A stretch of 64,000 nt of DNA from Sulfitobacter sp. SK012 (GTDB lineage Bacteria; Pseudomonadota; Alphaproteobacteria; Rhodobacterales; Rhodobacteraceae), in NCBI RefSeq assembly GCF_003352085.1, contig NZ_CP025804.1, forward strand, positions 2,914,001 to 2,978,000, in the 5' to 3' direction. A program made the position numbers and the translations under genes. Below are positions 1 through 9,334 of this stretch, in pieces (the first letter of the stretch is position 1; each line of letters opens with the position of its first letter). The notes beneath the pieces are model-generated. The model had not been told where the DNA came from. It searched no databases and was given only the letters and a program-made list of their open reading frames with translations.

Positions 1-64
1 CAGCATCCATAAGGCGGCGGCGACGGTAGGTCTTGCGTTCTAAAAAGACGGGTGCCTGGGACAT
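1..64 (-). CDS. N-terminus of a small basic protein, cut by the window edge
   Basis: An ATG at 64-62 on the minus strand opens a frame that runs off the left edge. The visible 21 residues start MSQAPVFLERKTYRRRR and are strongly basic. The start lies only a few bases beyond the stop of the response-regulator gene at 69, so the two are probably co-transcribed. The arginine-rich start would suit the cytoplasmic side of a small membrane protein, but no membrane segment is visible in the part present. No function can be assigned. Confidence 0.6.
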   Translation of the reverse strand, partial: MSQAPVFLERKTYRRRRLMDA

Positions 65-68
65 GGGG

Positions 69-437
69 TTAGGTTCCGGTCAGCTCGCGCACAGCGCTAA
101 GCATTTCGGTATTGGAAAAGGGCTTGGTCATAAAACGGCTCACCCCGGCCTGCTCAGCCATCTCGCGGTCCCGCGCCTGCCCCCGTGCAGTTAACATCAA
201 TACGGGCAAATCATCCAAAGCGGCGTCTTCGCGCAGTTCTGCGAGAATCTCAAAGCCAGTTTTCCCCGGCAGCATCACATCGAGCATCACCAAATCAGGT
301 TTGGCCGCACGGATGACCTGGGCGGCATTGGTACCATTGGCCAGCATCTCGACGCGCCAGCCTTCTCGGCCCAACAAAAAGCGGATCGCCTCAGCGATGT
401 TCAACTCATCTTCTACCAGCACAACATGCTTGGCCAT
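69..437 (-). CDS. Single-domain response regulator (CheY-like receiver)
   Basis: The 122-residue protein is one receiver domain with no output domain. It has the acidic pair Glu9-Asp10, the phospho-acceptor Asp53 in MLDVMLPG, Thr83 in MLTARG and Lys105 in the TKPF motif, so phosphorylation by a histidine kinase is expected. The start has a strong GGGAGGGGAG ribosome site. A stand-alone receiver would act through protein contact rather than DNA binding. The partner kinase is not in the window and may lie upstream or elsewhere. The downstream gene at 64 is nearly touching, which suggests one operon. Confidence 0.93.
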   Translation of the reverse strand: MAKHVVLVEDELNIAEAIRFLLGREGWRVEMLANGTNAAQVIRAAKPDLVMLDVMLPGKTGFEILAELREDAALDDLPVLMLTARGQARDREMAEQAGVSRFMTKPFSNTEMLSAVRELTGT

Positions 438-559
438 GCGGTTCTCCCCTCCCGTTCGTCTCTCTGGTCGCCCTATATGCGGCCCGCTGTAACCGGGCTC
501 TTTAGAGCGTCATGCAAGATGCACTGGAACGCAGGCTCTGTCAAAAGCGATTGTGCCGT
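438..559. other. Short intergenic stretch with no recognised element
   Basis: This gap lies upstream of the response regulator and downstream of the minus-strand ScfR-type regulator. It holds the ribosome site of the response regulator at its left end. No convincing terminator or operator was seen in the rest. Confidence 0.4.
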
Positions 560-1861
560 TTAAAGGTCCGGCGTGCCCGTTAAGATCGATGGTTCTCGCC
601 GTGCGGTGCAAGCATCGTGCGGGCAAATGCGACATGTGCTGCCAACATCATGGATCCCCACGTTCGGTTGACCGGGCGGCACCGGAAGGATCAGCATCAC
701 CGCTTGCACCAAAGGCGCCGTGTTGTAGGCCGGTGCCGACTGCTGCTCGGCCACAGCAAAGGCGTCGAACACGCGTAGGTTACGGCCCAGTTGTTGCACC
801 CGGTCGCGCACCACCAAACCGGGCTGACCCAGTACGGAAAAAAGCGGCCAAAGCGGGCAACAGGCCCCAAACCGCGGCACTGAAAAGCCGGCGACCGACT
901 TGCGAAAGATTACCGTGCCGGAGCGGTCACAAACGACAAGCCCCGCGCCCAGTGCGGGCAATGCAGCCAGACGGCGTAAAATAACCGCCAAAGGCGCACC
1001 AACATCGCGGGCCAATGCAACCGGGTCAATCTTGTCCGCCTGTGCAATCGCGGCCTCCAGCTTGATCAATGGCAGTTTTTGAGCGTCACGCGCGACTTGT
1101 TCTAGCACCCGTTCGGCAATGTGGTGGGCGGCCTTGCTGCGCAGGTTCGGCGAGGCGTTGAGCACATCAGTGATCGCCCCGCCACTTGCGCCTTCAAGCT
1201 CCGCGAAATGATAGCGGTGCTCTTGGAGAAAACTCTCCACTTCTTCTTGAGGGCTGCTGGCGACGTCTTGCGGGCTGTCGAGCTCGAGATACCCGACAAG
1301 GGCTTGCGCGCTGTCGGCCAACCGGCGGCTGTCGGCATCAATGTTGGTGTGAAATCGGTCGCGCCATTCAGGCTCCAGCGTTTTTGTTTCGGCCAAAATC
1401 GCTGCGGTGGAGCGGATCGCGGCAGCTGTTGTCAGCAATTCATGCATGGAGGCCGCTAAATGCGGGTCATGCGCCATCCGGTCGCTGAGTGTTTCAACGG
1501 TGCGTTCCAGTGTGGCGATTCGGCGACGGCTGGCTGCAAGGACCTCGGCCCACCCCGGGAAGCGACCGGCAAATTCATCCGCTCGGCCCGCTTCTGGTTC
1601 TGCAAGGTGAGCATCCAGAGCTGCTTCGCGCAACGTGCCCAACAACGCGGCCTCTGCCCCATCCGTCAGCGCTTGCGGCTCCACATTCAGTTCGGCCGCA
1701 ATGTTCAAAAGCAGTTTGCCGCCGATTCTGCGGCGGTCGTGTTCGATCAGATTAAGGTAGCTTGCCGAAATTCCGCTGCGCTTTGCCAGATCGGCTTGTT
1801 TGATGCCGGCCATTACACGGCGCTCGCGGATGCGACTGCCCGTCAGACTTTCACGCGCCAT
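560..1861 (-). CDS. XRE-family regulator with short-chain fatty acyl sensing domain (ScfR type)
   Basis: The 433-residue protein starts at the ATG at 1861, which has GGGGCAGG about six bases upstream; a longer in-frame start at 1879 is less convincing. Residues 1-60 form a helix-turn-helix (KQADLAKRSGISASYLNLIE). The C-terminal part matches the DUF2083 sensor region and ends with the cysteine pattern CRICPHDACTARREPSI. Family members such as RamB and PccR bind short-chain acyl-CoA and control acetate or propionate genes. This one is divergent from an ABC importer operon at 2,096, its most likely target besides itself. The actual ligand is not shown by the sequence. Confidence 0.88.
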   Translation of the reverse strand: MARESLTGSRIRERRVMAGIKQADLAKRSGISASYLNLIEHDRRRIGGKLLLNIAAELNVEPQALTDGAEAALLGTLREAALDAHLAEPEAGRADEFAGRFPGWAEVLAASRRRIATLERTVETLSDRMAHDPHLAASMHELLTTAAAIRSTAAILAETKTLEPEWRDRFHTNIDADSRRLADSAQALVGYLELDSPQDVASSPQEEVESFLQEHRYHFAELEGASGGAITDVLNASPNLRSKAAHHIAERVLEQVARDAQKLPLIKLEAAIAQADKIDPVALARDVGAPLAVILRRLAALPALGAGLVVCDRSGTVIFRKSVAGFSVPRFGACCPLWPLFSVLGQPGLVVRDRVQQLGRNLRVFDAFAVAEQQSAPAYNTAPLVQAVMLILPVPPGQPNVGIHDVGSTCRICPHDACTARREPSILTGTPDL

Positions 1862-2095
1862 CTGATGCCTGCCCCGCATTAACCTGCAATTTCAAAAGCT
1901 TTCTGCGATGCAACATAATTTAATTTACACTTTTTCAGCCCCACTTGTAGATATATTTACAGAAAGATCGTTTTTATCAAGGGGGTTGTTGCGGGATTTT
2001 CCAAAACCGGGCGATAACATATTTGCACAACTGTGCGCACGCATGTGACCGATCAAGAATGTCACAGCCGTGTTTTCAACATTCGGGAGGAAACC
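1862..2095. promoter_or_regulatory. Divergent promoter region between the ScfR regulator and the ABC importer
   Basis: This AT-rich stretch separates two divergently read genes and must hold both promoters. ScfR-type regulators are reported to bind TTTGC/GCAAA-like repeats; TTTGCAC near 2,024 and TGCAAC near 1,911 are only weak matches. No confident operator can be drawn. Confidence 0.45.
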
Positions 2096-3442
2096 ATGTC
2101 ATTTAGAAATCCGACACGTCGCGGACTGATTCAGACCAGCGCCTTTGCCGGCGCAGGCCTTGCTCTGCCAACGTATCTCCGCGCGGACGGCCACAGCGGC
2201 TTTACCAACGCACCCACTGGCAGCACCGTTACACTGGGCTTTAACGTTCCCCAGACCGGTCCTTACGCCGAAGAAGGCCTCGACGAGCTGCGCGCACAAG
2301 AGCTAGCTGTTGAGCACCTGAATGGTGGCGGCGACGGCGGCATGATGAACACCTTCAGCTCCAAGGCGCTAAAAGGTAACGGCATTCTGGGTAAGAAAGT
2401 CGAATATGTAACGGGCGACACACAGACAAAGTCTGACGCTGCACGTGCATCTGCCAAATCCATGATCGAAAAAGACGGCGCCGTGATGATCAACGGTGGC
2501 TCTTCCTCTGGTGTGGCGATTGCTGTTCAAGGCCTGTGCCAAGAAGCTGGCGTCATTTTCATGGCTGGCCTCACGCACTCCAACGACACAACCGGTAAAG
2601 ATAAGAAAGCCAATGGCTTCCGTCACTTCTTTAACGGGTATATGTCTGCTGCGGCTTTGGCTCCGGTTCTCAAGAGCGCCTATGGCTCTGATCGTCGTGC
2701 CTATCACCTGACAGCCGACTACACATGGGGCTGGACACAGCAGGAATCGATTGCTGCGGCAACCGAAGCCATGGGTTGGGAAACAGTGAACAACGTGCTG
2801 ACGCCGCTTGCGTCCACGGACTTCTCTTCGTACATCGCGCCCGTGCTGAACTCCGGTGCGGATGTTCTGGTTCTGAACCACTACGGTGGGAACATGGTGA
2901 ACTCGCTGACCAACGCGATCCAGTTCGACCTGCTGAACAAAGAAGTGAACGGCAAGAAGTTCGAAATCGTTGTGCCACTCTACTCAGAGCTGATGGCCGC
3001 GGGTGCGGGCGAAAACGTGCAAGGCGTGATCGGCTCCATGAACTGGAACTGGCAGCTGCAGGACGAAGGCTCCAAAGCGTTCACCAAATCCTTCGGTGAA
3101 AAGTATGGCCGTCCACCGTCAAACTCTGCGCACACATGCTACGTACAGACCCTGCTTTATGCAGATGCTGTTGAGCGTGCGGGCACATTCAACCCATGTG
3201 GCGTTGCCGAAGCCCTCGAGGACTTCGACTTTGACGGCATGGGCAATGGCCCAACGTCCTACCGTGGCGCGGATCACCAGTGCTTCAAAGACGTGCTTGT
3301 TATGAAGGGTAAAGAGAACCCAACAAACGAGTATGACACGCTGGAGATTGTCGAAGTGACGCCACGTGCACAGGTCGAGTACGCACCTGATCACCCAATG
3401 TTCGCCGGTGGCGATCTGGGCAAGTGTAACCCCGGCGCTTAA
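2096..3442 (+). CDS. ABC transporter substrate-binding protein, branched-chain/amide type (Peripla_BP_6)
   Basis: The 448-residue periplasmic binding protein starts at 2096, with GGGAGG a few bases upstream; an upstream in-frame start at 2033 has no such site. The N-terminus has a twin-arginine motif (TRRGLIQTSA) and a hydrophobic stretch, so export is probably by Tat. The mature part resembles the type I periplasmic-binding fold used for amino acids, urea and short amides. It heads a five-gene importer operon and is followed by a hairpin with a T-run that should lower expression of the downstream genes relative to this one. The substrate is unknown; the divergent acyl-responsive regulator hints at a carboxylate or amide. 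Confidence 0.9.
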   Translation: MSFRNPTRRGLIQTSAFAGAGLALPTYLRADGHSGFTNAPTGSTVTLGFNVPQTGPYAEEGLDELRAQELAVEHLNGGGDGGMMNTFSSKALKGNGILGKKVEYVTGDTQTKSDAARASAKSMIEKDGAVMINGGSSSGVAIAVQGLCQEAGVIFMAGLTHSNDTTGKDKKANGFRHFFNGYMSAAALAPVLKSAYGSDRRAYHLTADYTWGWTQQESIAAATEAMGWETVNNVLTPLASTDFSSYIAPVLNSGADVLVLNHYGGNMVNSLTNAIQFDLLNKEVNGKKFEIVVPLYSELMAAGAGENVQGVIGSMNWNWQLQDEGSKAFTKSFGEKYGRPPSNSAHTCYVQTLLYADAVERAGTFNPCGVAEALEDFDFDGMGNGPTSYRGADHQCFKDVLVMKGKENPTNEYDTLEIVEVTPRAQVEYAPDHPMFAGGDLGKCNPGA

Positions 3443-3473
3443 GCGCTTGCTGTTACTTAATTAATCTCGGACA

Positions 3474-3496
3474 GGGCGCGCGATGCGCGCCCTTTT
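3474..3496 (+). terminator. Intrinsic terminator or attenuator after the substrate-binding protein gene
   Basis: GGGCGCGC (3474-3481), a GAT loop and GCGCGCCC (3485-3492) form a perfect 8-bp stem followed by TTTTCTCT. It lies inside the operon between the binding-protein and permease genes, so partial termination would give more binding protein than membrane components. Confidence 0.8.
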
Positions 3497-3556
3497 CTCT
3501 AAACGACCGCGCATGGGGTGTCCTCGGCGCGATGTTACGGGCCTAAGGTGGGGACA

Positions 3557-4585
3557 ATGGACGCAATTCTTCTTCAAGTTTTAAACGGATTAGACAAGGG
3601 CTCCGCATATGCGTTGATTGCCCTTGGCCTGACGTTGATTTTTGGCACGCTGGGTGTGGTGAACTTTGCCCACGGCGCGTTGTTTATGATTGGTGCTTTC
3701 TGCTCTGTGACAGTGCAGAAGATTTTAAACATCAGCACGGTGGCAGAACACCCCACCCAAAAGGACTTTCTGGGCAATCCTCTCAAGGTGGAAACACCTT
3801 ATGTGGAAACCTGGTTTGGCACTGACGTTGGCGCGTCGATCATCGATTGGTCCGTGCCATTGGCTATCTTGTTCGCGATCCCAGTGATGTTGGTCATTGG
3901 TTTCATCATGGAACGTGGATTGATCAAACACTTCTACAAGCGCCCTCATGCGGATCAGATCCTTGTGACCTTTGGCTTGGCCATCGTCCTGCAGGAAGTA
4001 ATCAAGTATTTCTACGGTGCCAATCCGATCCCAACCCCTGCCCCCGATGCGTTTCGCGGCAGTTTTGATTTCGGCGCGTTCTTTGGCTTGGACGTCTCAC
4101 TTATCTATCCTTACTGGCGCTTGGTCTACTTTGGCTTCTCCGCGCTGGTCATCGGTGCCGTGTTCGCCTTCTTGCAATTCACCACCTTCGGCATGGTTGT
4201 GCGCGCAGGTATGGCAGACCGCGAGACCGTAGGTCTCTTGGGCATCGACATTGACCGCCGCTTTACCATCATGTTTGGCATTGCGGCAGCCGTCGCTGGA
4301 TTGGCTGGTGTTATGTACGCGCCGATCAACTCGCCCAATTACCACATGGGCATGGACTTCCTTGTGCTCAGCTTTGTGGTTGTTGTTGTGGGCGGTATGG
4401 GCTCCCTGCCTGGTGCTGTGCTCGCGGGCTTCATGTTAGGCATCCTAGAGAGCTTTGCATCCATGAACGAGGTCAAGGCGATCCTGCCGGGCATCGACCA
4501 AATCATCATCTATGTGGTGGCCATTTTCATCTTGCTGACACGTCCGCGTGGCCTAATGGGTCGCAAGGGCGTGATGGAGGAATAA
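3557..4585 (+). CDS. ABC transporter permease, LivH family
   Basis: The 342-residue integral membrane protein is the first permease subunit of the importer. The chosen ATG at 3557 has AAGGTGGGG upstream and gives MDAILLQVLNGLDKGSAYAL, a typical LivH start; the frame is open further upstream to 3518. Several hydrophobic segments are evident, and the GLTLIFGTLGVVNFAHGALF region matches the family. It is longer than many LivH proteins because of an insert around residues 60-90. Its stop is 3 bases before the next permease start. Confidence 0.93.
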   Translation: MDAILLQVLNGLDKGSAYALIALGLTLIFGTLGVVNFAHGALFMIGAFCSVTVQKILNISTVAEHPTQKDFLGNPLKVETPYVETWFGTDVGASIIDWSVPLAILFAIPVMLVIGFIMERGLIKHFYKRPHADQILVTFGLAIVLQEVIKYFYGANPIPTPAPDAFRGSFDFGAFFGLDVSLIYPYWRLVYFGFSALVIGAVFAFLQFTTFGMVVRAGMADRETVGLLGIDIDRRFTIMFGIAAAVAGLAGVMYAPINSPNYHMGMDFLVLSFVVVVVGGMGSLPGAVLAGFMLGILESFASMNEVKAILPGIDQIIIYVVAIFILLTRPRGLMGRKGVMEE

Positions 4586-4588
4586 CGC

Positions 4589-5797
4589 ATGTTCGGAACA
4601 GCAAAACGAGACACCACACTGCTGATTATCGTCGCTATCCTGACGATGTTTGCACCCTTCATCCTGAACCCATTTCCAACGGATTCAGCAATGGCACAGT
4701 TCAACGCTGGCTACCCTGACTTGATGCAGCGGTTTGTAATCTTTGGTATCTTCGCCATCGGATTTAACATTCTGTTCGGCCTGACGGGCTACCTCAGCTT
4801 TGGCCACGCGGCGTTCCTGGGCATAGGCTCTTATGCGGTGGTTTGGATGTACAAACTGCTGGATTACAACATTCTGCCGGGTCTGGTTTTGGCGGTTGTT
4901 GTATCTGGCTTCTTTGCCCTGCTGATTGGATATATCAGTTTGCGGCGATCCGGGATCTACTTCTCAATTTTGACGCTGGCCTTTGCGCAAATGATGTTCG
5001 CGATCTCATATTCCGACCTTTTGGGCCGCTTCTTTGGCACATCGATCACCAACGGCGAAACCGGCCTGCAGGTCTATAACTCTGACCCGCAAATCCTGAT
5101 TGATGACTGGGAAACTGTTCCGCATCTGCTTGGTATTGTCGAAATGCGCTCCACTTACACGCTCGACATGGGTGGCTGGTCGTTCGACTTCAATGCGGGC
5201 TACTACCTCTGCGCTGTGATCATGATCCTGGCCTTCTACCTCGCGATCCGCATCTTCCGCTCGCCTTTTGGCATGATGCTCCGTGCGGTTAAATCCAACC
5301 AACAGCGGATGAACTACATCGGCTTGAACAAGCGGCCTTACACGCTGGCAGCTTTCGTGATTTCTGGCATGTACGCCGGTCTGGCCGGTGGTTTGATGGC
5401 CTCGATGGACCCACTGGCGGGTGCTGAGCGGATGCAATGGACCGCCTCTGGTGAAGTCGTGCTTATGACGATCCTTGGCGGTGCGGGCACCTTGATTGGC
5501 CCCGTGTTGGGAGCTGGTTTCATCAAGTACTTTGAGAACATCTTTTCCAAGATCAACGACAACGTGTTGCACCAGTGGTTTGCGTTCATGCCCGACGGGC
5601 TTGAGAATTTCATGGTTACCATCGTGCATCCTTTTGTGGGCAAAGGCTGGCATCTGACGCTGGGTCTGCTGTTCATGGCAGTCGTAATCTTCTTGCCAGG
5701 TGGTCTGGTCGAGGGGGGACAACGGATCGGGCGTCTTTTCAAGCGCAAGAAAACCGAGACTGACACGCCTGACGGCAAAACAACCCCTGCTGAATAA
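4589..5797 (+). CDS. ABC transporter permease, LivM family
   Basis: This 402-residue membrane protein is the second permease of the importer. It has the LivM pattern [21 protein letters not shown] and a conserved [14 protein letters not shown] segment near the C-terminus. A loop around residues 155-205 is larger than usual. The ATG follows the previous stop by 3 bases with GGAGG just upstream, showing translational coupling. The tail is charged and probably cytoplasmic. Confidence 0.93.
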   Translation: MFGTAKRDTTLLIIVAILTMFAPFILNPFPTDSAMAQFNAGYPDLMQRFVIFGIFAIGFNILFGLTGYLSFGHAAFLGIGSYAVVWMYKLLDYNILPGLVLAVVVSGFFALLIGYISLRRSGIYFSILTLAFAQMMFAISYSDLLGRFFGTSITNGETGLQVYNSDPQILIDDWETVPHLLGIVEMRSTYTLDMGGWSFDFNAGYYLCAVIMILAFYLAIRIFRSPFGMMLRAVKSNQQRMNYIGLNKRPYTLAAFVISGMYAGLAGGLMASMDPLAGAERMQWTASGEVVLMTILGGAGTLIGPVLGAGFIKYFENIFSKINDNVLHQWFAFMPDGLENFMVTIVHPFVGKGWHLTLGLLFMAVVIFLPGGLVEGGQRIGRLFKRKKTETDTPDGKTTPAE

Positions 5798-5809
5798 GGA
5801 GCGACCGAC

Positions 5810-6574
5810 ATGAGTATCTTGGAAGTCAAAAACGTTAATAAGCGCTTTGGTGGGTTGCAGGCATTGGGGGATGTAAACCTCAGCATTGCGGAAAACTCTG
5901 TCCATGCGATCATCGGGCCCAATGGTGCGGGCAAATCCACCTTGCTCAACGTACTTGTGGGAAAACTGATCCCTGACACCGGTTCGGTCATGTTCGACGG
6001 GCAATCGGTGCTGGGGCGCAAGCCCTACGAGATCAACCAGATGGGCATTTCACGTGTGTTCCAAACACCAGAGATCTTTGGTGATCTGAGTGTGATGGAA
6101 AACATGCTCATCCCCTGCTTTGCCAAGCGCGATGGGGCGTTCCAAATGAATGCCATTTCCCGCGTGGTGAGCCAGCAAGACGTGATCGATAGTGCCGAAA
6201 AAATGCTCATCGAGATGAACATGGCGGACAAGCGGCACATGACCGCGTCTAGCCTGTCTCGTGGTGACAAACGACGCCTTGAGATCGGCATGTGCCTCGC
6301 GCAGACGCCACGCCTGTTGCTGCTGGATGAACCCACCGCCGGGATGGCGCGGGCAGATACCAACAACACCATCGACTTGCTGAAACAGATCAGCAACGAA
6401 CGCGACATCACCATCGCGATTATTGAGCATGACATGCATGTTGTGTTCTCGCTCGCTCAGCGCATCACGGTGCTGGCGCAAGGCTCGCCGCTGGTCGAAG
6501 ACACGCCAGACAAGATCAAAGGCCACCCAAAAGTGCGCGAAGCCTATCTGGGCGAATCCCAAGACGCGGCGTAA
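5810..6574 (+). CDS. ABC transporter ATPase, LivG family
   Basis: The 254-residue ATPase has Walker A GPNGAGKST, Walker B LLLLDEPTAGM and the switch histidine in IIEHDMHVVF. The signature motif reads SLSRGDKRR, a variant of LSGGQ; LivG proteins commonly depart from the consensus here. A GGAGCG ribosome site precedes the ATG and the gap to the upstream gene is 12 bases. It pairs with the LivF-type ATPase that follows. Confidence 0.93.
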   Translation: MSILEVKNVNKRFGGLQALGDVNLSIAENSVHAIIGPNGAGKSTLLNVLVGKLIPDTGSVMFDGQSVLGRKPYEINQMGISRVFQTPEIFGDLSVMENMLIPCFAKRDGAFQMNAISRVVSQQDVIDSAEKMLIEMNMADKRHMTASSLSRGDKRRLEIGMCLAQTPRLLLLDEPTAGMARADTNNTIDLLKQISNERDITIAIIEHDMHVVFSLAQRITVLAQGSPLVEDTPDKIKGHPKVREAYLGESQDAA

Positions 6575-6586
6575 AGGAACGTTAAG

Positions 6587-7339
6587 ATGAACACTCAGCC
6601 AAAAGCGAAAAACGCCAATCACGCTGCCAACGCCCCTGCCTTTTTGTCGGTCTGGGATCTGCATGCCTACTATGGCGAAAGCTATATCGTTCAAGGCGTC
6701 AGCTTTAACGTCCACGAAGGTGAAATTCTGGCGCTCTTGGGCCGCAATGGTGCAGGCAAGACGTCAACCTTGCGCGCGATTGCTCGGCTGAGCGATCCTG
6801 AGCTGCGCAAGGGTGAAATCTGGCTTGATCACCAGCCCTTGCATAACATGGCCAGCCACGAGGCTTCTGCAAATGGTTTGGCTCTGGTCCCAGAGGACCG
6901 CCGTATCATCGCGGGCCTGACGGTTGAGGAAAACCTCAAGCTTGCTCAAATCGCGCCGCCTATCGGCTGGTCGATCGACCGCGTTTACGATCTTTTTCCG
7001 CGCTTGCGCGAGCGTCGCAACCAAGAAGGTATAACCTTGTCGGGTGGCGAACAGCAGATGCTGGCCATCGCACGTGCGCTGTGCCGCGACATCAAAGTGC
7101 TGCTACTAGATGAGCCTTACGAGGGCCTTGCCCCGGTGATTGTGGACGAGATCGAAAAGACGCTGGCGTTGATCAAAGACCAGGGCATCACTACTATTCT
7201 TGTTGAGCAAAACGCTGTGCGGGCCCTGAAATTGGCCGACCGCGCTGTGATCCTTGATACCGGCGGTGTGGTTTTTGACGGTACGGCGGCAGATGTGCTC
7301 GATAATGCGGAATTGCGTGCCGAATACCTCGCCATCTAA
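6587..7339 (+). CDS. ABC transporter ATPase, LivF family
   Basis: The 250-residue protein has Walker A GRNGAGKTS, signature LSGGEQQ and Walker B LLLDEPYEGLAP, all typical of LivF. The first 20 residues are an extension rich in Ala and Asn before the domain begins at FLSVWDLHAYYG. It is the last gene of the importer operon, which comprises a binding protein, two permeases and two ATPases. Confidence 0.93.
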   Translation: MNTQPKAKNANHAANAPAFLSVWDLHAYYGESYIVQGVSFNVHEGEILALLGRNGAGKTSTLRAIARLSDPELRKGEIWLDHQPLHNMASHEASANGLALVPEDRRIIAGLTVEENLKLAQIAPPIGWSIDRVYDLFPRLRERRNQEGITLSGGEQQMLAIARALCRDIKVLLLDEPYEGLAPVIVDEIEKTLALIKDQGITTILVEQNAVRALKLADRAVILDTGGVVFDGTAADVLDNAELRAEYLAI

Positions 7340-7470
7340 GGCTGCTTTTTCACCTCAATGACCGCGCGTAAAGTCGCGCCTTTCCATGGGTCTGCCCATC
7401 GCCTATAAGTGCGGACAGAGCACTGGGCCACATGGAAAAAGTGGCCCCCTTCGCAACGGTCGAGGATTAC

Positions 7471-7965
7471 ATGACAAAAAACACCCATGACGCGGACGTC
7501 GCCTTTATTCGGGCGCTGGCGGAACTGTTGAACGAAAACGATTTGACCCAATTGCAGGTCAAACGGGACTATGCAGAAGATGACAGCCTGAATGTGCGTG
7601 TCTCTCGCAAGCCACCCCAACAGATCGTGGCCCCACAACAGCAAATGCAAGCGGCCCCTGCCCTGATGGCAGCACCTGCAGCTGCAGCAGCCACCGCTCC
7701 GGAGCCGCAAGCCGCCGATCCCGCAAGCGATCCGGGCGCCGTGACCTCACCGATGGTTGGTACGGTTTACATGCAAGGCGAACCGGGCGCGCCGCCGTTC
7801 ATTTCCGTCGGTACCAAAGTTGCCGAAGGCGATACGCTGTTGATTGTGGAAGCCATGAAAACCATGAACCACATCCCCTCCCCGCGCGCGGGTACCGTGA
7901 AGCGTATTCTTGTCGATGACGGAGCTGCCGTTGAATTCGGCGCACCGCTTGTGATCCTCGAATAA
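7471..7965 (+). CDS. accB: Acetyl-CoA carboxylase biotin carboxyl carrier protein
   Basis: This 164-residue protein carries biotin for acetyl-CoA carboxylase, the first committed step of fatty acid synthesis. The biotinyl domain is C-terminal, with the target Lys130 in EAMKTMNHI. The middle is a Pro/Ala/Gln-rich linker. The start at 7471 ([10 protein letters not shown]) has GAGG upstream and fits the family; an in-frame ATG at 7432 has a poor ribosome site. The gene lies 10 bases upstream of accC. Confidence 0.96.
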   Translation: MTKNTHDADVAFIRALAELLNENDLTQLQVKRDYAEDDSLNVRVSRKPPQQIVAPQQQMQAAPALMAAPAAAAATAPEPQAADPASDPGAVTSPMVGTVYMQGEPGAPPFISVGTKVAEGDTLLIVEAMKTMNHIPSPRAGTVKRILVDDGAAVEFGAPLVILE

Positions 7966-7975
7966 GGCGGCACAG

Positions 7976-9328
7976 ATGTTTAAAAAAATCCTCATCGCCA
8001 ACCGCGGAGAGATTGCGCTGCGTGTCATCCGGGCCGCGCGCGAGATGGGCATCGGCTCTGTTGCGGTGCATTCCACGGCTGACAGCGACGCGATGCATGT
8101 GCGCATGGCTGATGAAAGTGTCTGCATTGGCCCGCCATCAAGCCAGCAGTCCTATCTGTCGATCCCGTCAATCATCGCTGCCTGCGAGATTACCGGCGCT
8201 GAGGCGATCCACCCTGGCTATGGCTTTCTGAGTGAAAACGCCGGCTTTGTGCAGATCCTTGAGGATCATGGGCTGACGTTTATTGGTCCCACTGCGGAAC
8301 ATATCCGCATTATGGGCGACAAAATCACTGCCAAAGACACGATGAAGGCGCTCGGTGTGCCCTGCGTGCCCGGAAGCGAGGGCGGCGTGCCAACACTCGC
8401 GGATGCACAGCGCATCGGTGAAGAAGTCGGTTATCCAGTTATTATCAAAGCAACGGCAGGCGGTGGCGGCAAGGGCATGAAAGTCGCCCAAACGGCCAAG
8501 GATATGGAACGCGCGTTTCAGACTGCGCGTGCTGAGGGTAAATCGAACTTCGGCAACGACGAAGTCTACATTGAGAAATACTTAACCACGCCGCGCCACA
8601 TCGAAATTCAAGTGTTTGGCGATGGCAAAGGCCGCGCTGTGCATCTGGGTGAACGCGATTGCTCCTTGCAGCGCCGCCACCAAAAAGTATTCGAAGAGGC
8701 CCCCGGCCCTAGCATTACGCCCGAAGAACGCGCGCGCATCGGCAAGGTGTGTTCAGATGCGGTGGCGAACATCAACTACATCGGTGCAGGCACGATCGAA
8801 TTCTTGTACGAGAACGGCGAATTCTACTTCATCGAAATGAACACCCGCTTGCAGGTTGAACACCCCGTGACCGAAGGCATCTTTGGCGTGGATCTTGTGC
8901 GCGAACAGATCAACGTGGCCGCAGGGCTGCCTATGTCATTTCAACAAGAAGACCTCGAGATTAACGGCCACGCCATTGAAGTGCGCATCAACGCTGAAAA
9001 ACTGCCGAATTTCTCGCCGTGCCCAGGCCGGATCACGCAGTATCACGCGCCAGGTGGCCTTGGTGTGCGAATGGATTCGGCGCTCTATGCCGGCTATACA
9101 ATCCCGCCCTATTACGACAGCCTGATTGGCAAATTGATCGTGCATGGTCGCCACCGCGCAGAGGCGTTAGCGCGGCTGGAACGTTCCCTGTCTGAGCTTA
9201 TCGTGGACGGCGTCGACACAACGGTGCCACTCTTTCATGCGCTGCTGCAGGAACCTGACGTTCAGTCCGGCAACTACAATATCCACTGGCTGGAACATTG
9301 GCTGGAAACCCATATGGGCGAATCCTGA
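7976..9328 (+). CDS. accC: Acetyl-CoA carboxylase biotin carboxylase subunit
   Basis: The 450-residue length is typical of AccC. It begins [20 protein letters not shown], contains the glycine-rich ATP loop AGGGGKGMK, the [12 protein letters not shown] motif, and the [18 protein letters not shown] catalytic segment. It carboxylates the biotin on AccB with ATP and bicarbonate. It forms an operon with accB upstream and aat 6 bases downstream. The carboxyltransferase subunits are not in the window. Confidence 0.97.
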   Translation: MFKKILIANRGEIALRVIRAAREMGIGSVAVHSTADSDAMHVRMADESVCIGPPSSQQSYLSIPSIIAACEITGAEAIHPGYGFLSENAGFVQILEDHGLTFIGPTAEHIRIMGDKITAKDTMKALGVPCVPGSEGGVPTLADAQRIGEEVGYPVIIKATAGGGGKGMKVAQTAKDMERAFQTARAEGKSNFGNDEVYIEKYLTTPRHIEIQVFGDGKGRAVHLGERDCSLQRRHQKVFEEAPGPSITPEERARIGKVCSDAVANINYIGAGTIEFLYENGEFYFIEMNTRLQVEHPVTEGIFGVDLVREQINVAAGLPMSFQQEDLEINGHAIEVRINAEKLPNFSPCPGRITQYHAPGGLGVRMDSALYAGYTIPPYYDSLIGKLIVHGRHRAEALARLERSLSELIVDGVDTTVPLFHALLQEPDVQSGNYNIHWLEHWLETHMGES

Positions 9329-9334
9329 CCGCCT

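Noticed and set aside
553..984. Plus-strand frame opposite the ScfR-type regulator
   Set aside because: Arg/Pro-rich low-complexity translation opposite a well-supported regulator; a shadow frame of GC-rich coding DNA.
5006..6004. Long minus-strand frame opposite the LivM and LivG genes
   Set aside because: It lies fully opposite two clear ABC genes, is rich in His, Arg and Gln and resembles no protein family.
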